A stretch of 64,000 nt of DNA, from contig NC_017075.1 of assembly GCF_000284255.1 (NCBI RefSeq), positions 186,001-250,000 on the forward strand, in the 5' to 3' direction. Source of the DNA: Rubrivivax gelatinosus IL144. Its GTDB lineage: Bacteria > Pseudomonadota > Gammaproteobacteria > Burkholderiales > Burkholderiaceae_C. This document shows positions 60,154 to 64,000 of the stretch, one piece after another. The position numbers were made by a program, and so were the translations under genes. Below the pieces are notes generated by a model, which was not told where the DNA came from, ran no database searches, and was given only the letters and a program-made list of their open reading frames with translations. Every line of letters starts with the position of its first letter. Within the stretch, counting starts at the first letter, position 1.

Positions 60154-60987
60154 TCAGAGCGTGACGCTGCCGGCGATGCAGGGTGCGACCTCCCCGCCGA
60201 TCCAGACCGTGTCCCCGTCGGATTCGACGTGCACGCGCCCGGCGCGGCCCAGCGCCGTGCCCTGCGCGGCGACATAACGCCCGGGCAGCACGCCGGCGCC
60301 GATCAGCCACAGCGCCAGGCCGGCGTTGAGGCTGCCGGTCACCGGATCCTCGTCGACACCGACGCCGGGCACGAAGGCGCGCACCTCGGCGGCGGTCTCG
60401 CCGTCGTCGACGACGGCGACGACGCCCAGCTTCAGCCGGCCCATCGCCACCATGTCGGGCTTCAGCGCCAGCACCTGGGCGCGTGTGCGCAGCCGGATCG
60501 CCAGCCATTCGGGGCCGTTGACGACCCACTGGTGGTCGACGACGTCCTCGGCCGCCACGCCCAGCGCGCGCACCGCCTGGGCCAGCGTGGCCGCGTCGGC
60601 CGGGCCGCTGCGCAGCAGCGGCGGCGCCGCGAAGGCCAGCCGGCCGTCGGCCTGGCGCAGGCGCACGAGGCCGATGCCGCATTGCTGGACGACGACGCCG
60701 GCTTCACGCGGCGTGCCGCCCGCCTGCAGCCAGGCCCAGGCGCTGCCCAGCGTCGGGTGGCCGGCGAACGGCAGCTCGCCGCCGGGCGTGAAGATGCGCA
60801 CCCGGTAGTCGGCGCCGGCCTCGGTGGGCGGCAGCAGGAAGGTCGTTTCCGACAGATTGGTCCAGCGCGCGAACGCGGCCATCTGCGTGTCGTCCAGCCC
60901 CTCGGCGTCGTGCACGACGGCCAGCGGGTTGCCCTTGGTCGCTTCGGCGGCGAAGACGTCGACCTGGTGGAAGCGGCGTACGGTCAT
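60154..60987 (-). CDS. PhzF-family isomerase/epimerase-like protein
   Basis: 277-residue protein of the PhzF/diaminopimelate-epimerase fold. Hallmarks: RRFHQVDVFAAEATKGNPLAVV at the start, the catalytic Glu47 in TNLSETTFL, RIFTPGGELPFAGHPTLGSA, and the second-half DPVTGSLNAGLALWLIGAG. It is not accompanied by any other phenazine gene, so it is probably one of the many PhzF homologues of unknown reaction. Seven bases separate it from the AlaX gene; it overlaps the aminotransferase stop by four bases (ATGA). Confidence 0.92.
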   Translation of the reverse strand: MTVRRFHQVDVFAAEATKGNPLAVVHDAEGLDDTQMAAFARWTNLSETTFLLPPTEAGADYRVRIFTPGGELPFAGHPTLGSAWAWLQAGGTPREAGVVVQQCGIGLVRLRQADGRLAFAAPPLLRSGPADAATLAQAVRALGVAAEDVVDHQWVVNGPEWLAIRLRTRAQVLALKPDMVAMGRLKLGVVAVVDDGETAAEVRAFVPGVGVDEDPVTGSLNAGLALWLIGAGVLPGRYVAAQGTALGRAGRVHVESDGDTVWIGGEVAPCIAGSVTL

Positions 60988-62153
60988 GCCGAGGCCTCTT
61001 TCAGCACCTGGCCGAGCAGCGCGATGCCGCGCTCGATCTGCTGGGGCGACACGGTGACGAAACTCAGCCGCAGCGTGTTGGCGTGGCCGCCGCCGGCGAA
61101 GAAGGGCGCGCCCGGCACGTAGGCGACGCCGGCGGCCACCGCGGCCGGCAGCAGCGCCGTCGCGTCCAGGCCGGCCGGCAGTTCGATCCAGAAGAACATG
61201 CCGCCCGAGGGCACCTGCCAGCGGCAGCCGGCGGGCAGGTGCGTTTCCAGCGCGGCGCGCATCGCGTCGCGGTGCGCGGCGTAACGCGCGCGGATCGTCG
61301 GCACGTGCTGCTCGAGGAAGCCGTCCTTCACGACCTCGTAGACGATGCGCTGGTTGAAGCCCGGCGTGTGCAGGTCGGCGGCCTGCTTGGCCTGCAGCAG
61401 CTTGGGGAAGAGCGCGCGCGGCGCCAGCATCCAGCCCAGCCGCAGCCCTGGCGCCAGCACCTTGGAGAACGAGCCCAGGTAGACGGCGTTGTCGCCGGCG
61501 TGCGCCGACACCGGGGCCGGCGGCGGCTGGTCGTACCAGAGGTCGCCGTAGGGGTTGTCCTCGACGATCGGCAGGCCGGCGGCGGCAGCAGCGGCGGCCA
61601 GCGCGCGGCGGCGTTCGTCGCTCAGGCAGCGCCCGCTCGGGTTCTGGAAGTTCGGCAGCAGGTAAATGAAACGTGCGCCGGCGACGGCGGCCAGGCCCTC
61701 GGGACGCGGGCCTTCGTCGTCGCCGTCGACGGCGACGAACTCGGGTTCGTAGGCGTTGAAGGCCTGCAGCGCCCCCAGGTAGGTGGGCGACTCGACAGCG
61801 ACGCGGCTGCCCGGGTCGATCATCACCTTGCCGACCAGATCCAGCCCCTGCTGCGAGCCGGTGGTGACGAGGATGCGTGCCGGGTCGGCGTCCAGGCCCT
61901 TGGCCGCCAGGCGCGCGGCGATCCATTCGCGCAGCGGGGCGTAGCCTTCGCTGGCGGCGTACTGCAGCGCCTCGCGGCCGCTGTCGCGGTAGACGCGGGC
62001 GGTGGCCTCGGCCATCGCCCCGACCGGGAAACCGTCGGCCGCCGGCAGGCCGCCGGCCAGCGAGACGATGCCCGGCTTCTCGGTCAGCTTGAGGATCTCG
62101 CGGATCGTCGAAGGATTCAGCCGCTCGGCGCGGCGGGCCATCTGCCAGCTCAT
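60984..62153 (-). CDS. PLP-dependent aminotransferase, class I/II (2-aminoadipate-like)
   Basis: 389-residue fold-type I aminotransferase similar to LysN/ArAT. Visible blocks: IVSLAGGLPAADGFPV, LVTTGSQQGLDLVGKVMIDPG, PNFQNPSGRCLSDERRRAL, DNPYGDLWY, and the PLP-binding lysine in LGSFSKVLAPGLRLGW; C-terminal substrate Arg in NTLRLSFVT. It is not fused to a GntR domain, unlike the MocR protein encoded at 63223. It overlaps the phzF start and the DMT-transporter stop (ATGA), forming an operon of four genes with phzF and alaX. Confidence 0.93.
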   Translation of the reverse strand: MSWQMARRAERLNPSTIREILKLTEKPGIVSLAGGLPAADGFPVGAMAEATARVYRDSGREALQYAASEGYAPLREWIAARLAAKGLDADPARILVTTGSQQGLDLVGKVMIDPGSRVAVESPTYLGALQAFNAYEPEFVAVDGDDEGPRPEGLAAVAGARFIYLLPNFQNPSGRCLSDERRRALAAAAAAAGLPIVEDNPYGDLWYDQPPPAPVSAHAGDNAVYLGSFSKVLAPGLRLGWMLAPRALFPKLLQAKQAADLHTPGFNQRIVYEVVKDGFLEQHVPTIRARYAAHRDAMRAALETHLPAGCRWQVPSGGMFFWIELPAGLDATALLPAAVAAGVAYVPGAPFFAGGGHANTLRLSFVTVSPQQIERGIALLGQVLKEASA

Positions 62154-63121
62154 CGGGTCATCGCTCCAGGTTCGGGATCGGGTTCGGCCGGCCGCCAGGC
62201 CGGGGACGGCGCGCGGGGCGCTGCCGCGGGTGCCGCCGAGAAGCGGCGCCCCAGCGCCACCAGGCCCACCGCCGCGGCGGCGAAGCCGACGGTGGCCGCA
62301 TCCAGGGTCTCGCCCAGCAGCGGCACGGCGGCCAGCAGGGCGACGAAAGGCTGCAGCAGCTGCACCTGGCTGACGCGCATCACGCCGCCCAGCGCCAGGC
62401 CACGGTACCACGCGAAAAAGCCCAGCCACATCGAGAACAGCGAGACGTAGCCCAGCGCCGCCCAGGCGCCGGCGCGCACCGGCGTCGGCGGCCATTGCAG
62501 CAGCGCCGCGGGCAGCGTCAGCGGCAGCATGAACAGCAGCGCCCAGCAGACGGTCTGTGCCGGCGGGATCTCCAGCGACACGCGGGCGCCGGCGACGTAG
62601 CTCGCCGCGGCGCTGAACAAGGCCAGCAGCAGCAGACCGTCGGCGGCCTGCAGGCGGCCGTGGCCGCTCCAGGCGGCAAACCCGAGCACCAGCGCACAGC
62701 CGGCCACGGCGCAGGCCCATAAGCCGGCCGACGCCCGCTGGCGCAGCGTGATCGCGGCGACGACGGCGGTGGCCAGCGGCAGCACGCCGCTGATGACGGC
62801 GGCGTGCATCGCGTCGACCTGGCGCAGCGCCAGCGCGCTGAACAGCGGGAAACCGACCACCGAGCCGGCGGCGCAGGCCGCCAGTGCCGGCCACAAGCCG
62901 CGCCGCGGCGGCCGGGCGCGCACGGCCAGCAGGTAGGCGGCGCTGCACAGCCCGGCGATCGCGGCGCGCGCCGCGGTGACGAAACCCGGCGGCAGCTGCG
63001 GGTCGGACGCATCGCCGACCGCCAGCCGCGTCACCGGCAGCGTGAGCCCGAAGACCAGCACCGCGAGCGCCCCCAGCCACAGGCCGCGGCGGGCGTCTCG
63101 GGCGTGCGGGGTCATCGGCAT
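62150..63121 (-). CDS. EamA-family (DMT) transporter
   Basis: 323-residue inner-membrane protein with ten helices, in two EamA repeats; FGLTLPVTRLAVGDAS in the first, SLFSMWLGFFAWYRGLALGGVMRVSQVQLLQPFVALLAAVPLLGE in the second. It begins MPMTPHARD; either of the two Met codons at 63121 or 63115 could be used. It leads the operon with the aminotransferase, phzF and alaX, and is divergent from a MocR regulator across 101 bases, which suggests that it exports or imports an amine or amino acid used by that regulator. Confidence 0.9.
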   Translation of the reverse strand: MPMTPHARDARRGLWLGALAVLVFGLTLPVTRLAVGDASDPQLPPGFVTAARAAIAGLCSAAYLLAVRARPPRRGLWPALAACAAGSVVGFPLFSALALRQVDAMHAAVISGVLPLATAVVAAITLRQRASAGLWACAVAGCALVLGFAAWSGHGRLQAADGLLLLALFSAAASYVAGARVSLEIPPAQTVCWALLFMLPLTLPAALLQWPPTPVRAGAWAALGYVSLFSMWLGFFAWYRGLALGGVMRVSQVQLLQPFVALLAAVPLLGETLDAATVGFAAAAVGLVALGRRFSAAPAAAPRAPSPAWRPAEPDPEPGAMTR

Positions 63122-63222
63122 CGCTTCAGTCTAGGGGCGACAAGCAGCACAGTACCAGTACACTTTGCCGATACACAACCAACATCTGTATTGGTGTCGC
63201 CGCCAATACAGTGGCCGCGACG
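63122..63222. promoter_or_regulatory. Divergent MocR-transporter promoter region with operators
   Basis: Strongly AT-rich relative to the window. A perfect eight-base inverted repeat, TGTATTGG (63187-63194) and CCAATACA (63203-63210), is separated by eight bases. AGTACC-AGTACA (63151-63162) is a direct repeat of six-base units. Repeats of this kind, including direct repeats, are typical of MocR-type operators. The divergent genes are probably both regulated here. Confidence 0.6.
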
Positions 63223-64000
63223 ATGGACGAGAGCCCCGTGCTGGCGCGTGCTGCCGGCGAGACGCTGGCCGAGCAGCTGGCCGCCCGCTTCACCGAGCGC
63301 ATCACCCAGCGCCTGCTGGCGCCGGGCGCACGCCTGCCTTCGGTGCGCGACTGCGCGCGCCGGCATCGCGTCAGCGCCAGCACCGTCGTCGGCGCCTACG
63401 AGCGGCTGCAGGCGCGGGGTCTGGTCGAGGCCCGGCCGCAGCGCGGTTTCTTCGTGCGCGAGACGCAGCCGGCGCGCGCGCTGCCGGCCTCGCGCGCCGC
63501 GGCGCCGATGCCGCTGCCGGTGGACGCGACGGCGCTGATCCGCAGCATGTTCCAGGCGCAGTCGGGCCGCCCGGCGCCTGGCATGGGCACGCTGCCGCAG
63601 GAATGGCTGGACGGCGAACTGCTGCAGCGCGCGCTGCGCCGCCTGGGCAGCGGCGACGCCGGCGCCTGGCTGCGCTACGGCGAGCCGGCCGGCGATGCCG
63701 CGCTGCGCGAGGCGCTGGCGCAGCGCCTGGCCGACCTGGGCATCGCTGCGTCGCCGGCGCAGATCATGACCTCCATCGGCGCGACGCACGGGCTGGACAT
63801 CGTCTCGCGCACGCTGCTGCGCCCGGGCGACGCGGTGCTGGTCGACGAGCCCGGCTGGTCGGTCGAGTTCGCGCGCCTGACGGCCGCCGGCATGCGCCTG
63901 CTGCCGGTGCCGCGCGGCGCCGACGGGCCCGATCTGGCGGCGATGGAGGCGCTGGCGCGCGAGCACCGCCCGCGGCTGTACGTCACCGTCTCGGTGCTGC
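63223..64000 (+). CDS. MocR-type GntR regulator (PLP-aminotransferase fusion), truncated by window end
   Basis: The first 259 residues are visible. An N-terminal winged helix of GntR type (LAEQLAARFTERITQRLLAPGARLPSVRDCARRHRVSASTVVGAYERLQARGLVEARPQRGFFV) is joined by a linker to an aminotransferase-like domain (PLPQEWLDGE-type GTLPQEWLD, LRYGEPAGDAALREALAQRLADLG, IMTSIGATHGLDIVSRTLLRPGDAVLVDEPGWS). MocR proteins bind PLP and an amino acid or amine to control divergent genes. The PLP lysine lies beyond the window. The ATG at 63223 follows the operator region. Confidence 0.92.
   Translation, partial: MDESPVLARAAGETLAEQLAARFTERITQRLLAPGARLPSVRDCARRHRVSASTVVGAYERLQARGLVEARPQRGFFVRETQPARALPASRAAAPMPLPVDATALIRSMFQAQSGRPAPGMGTLPQEWLDGELLQRALRRLGSGDAGAWLRYGEPAGDAALREALAQRLADLGIAASPAQIMTSIGATHGLDIVSRTLLRPGDAVLVDEPGWSVEFARLTAAGMRLLPVPRGADGPDLAAMEALAREHRPRLYVTVSVL

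Overview
The window is a very GC-rich chromosomal segment with compact, mostly single-copy housekeeping genes. It points to a betaproteobacterium of the order Burkholderiales, most likely Rubrivivax or a close relative. The best evidence is the cytochrome c' at 58885-59340, whose mature sequence (QFQKPGDAIEYRQSAF..., CKGCH near the C terminus) closely resembles, from memory, the Rubrivivax gelatinosus protein. A PhaM-type phasin, a split MetH, DUF3567 and DUF3108 proteins and the priA-hemE-atp neighbourhood fit the same group. I see no rRNA, tRNA, insertion sequence, prophage or CRISPR array; this is core rather than accessory DNA.

Layout. 1-8020: a peptide/nickel-type ABC importer whose permease genes (dppB partial, dppC) are separated from the ATPases, binding protein and an amidase by a CYTH gene and a strongly expressed porin with its own terminator. 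8136-12624: a TPR protein, DUF1992, OsmC, a GNAT enzyme, then an ECF41-type sigma factor with its oxidoreductase partner. 13119-18790: an H-NS-like protein, glycerol kinase, an AraC regulator, a DUF885 metallopeptidase and a DMT transporter. 18792-29108: a minus-strand run containing glycolate oxidase glcDEF (with a methyltransferase between E and F), a predicted transmembrane pseudokinase, a FIST-domain protein, PhaM, a TraB/GumN protein and a fumarylacetoacetase-family enzyme. 29156-34497: DUF3108, DUF3567, the N-terminal half of a split MetH, SppA and an auxin-carrier-family transporter. 34498-39977: DedA, a TRIC-type channel, priA, hemE and a Rossmann protein. 40061-44559: LemA with two TPM proteins, a membrane protein, XdhC and PPK2. 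44644-51834: the complete F1Fo ATP synthase operon atpIBEFHAGDC. 52036-64000: a DsbD/ScsB-type reductase, glpD with SMP-30 and aldose epimerase genes, a GNAT enzyme, cytochrome b561 divergent from cytochrome c', an alanyl-tRNA editing protein, PhzF, an aminotransferase, a DMT transporter and a divergent MocR-type regulator cut by the window edge.

The items most worth following up are: the pseudokinase, which has lost its catalytic Asp, Asn and DFG residues and sits in a run with FIST and PhaM; the DnaA-box-containing inverted repeats in the priA leader; the tandem hairpins upstream of the AEC transporter; the structured leader of the H-NS gene; the methyltransferase inserted in glcDEF; and the tendency of convergent genes to meet stop-to-stop with no room for terminators. 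Protein calls come from motif reading without database searches; start sites were chosen from homology pattern, overlaps and Shine-Dalgarno sequences.
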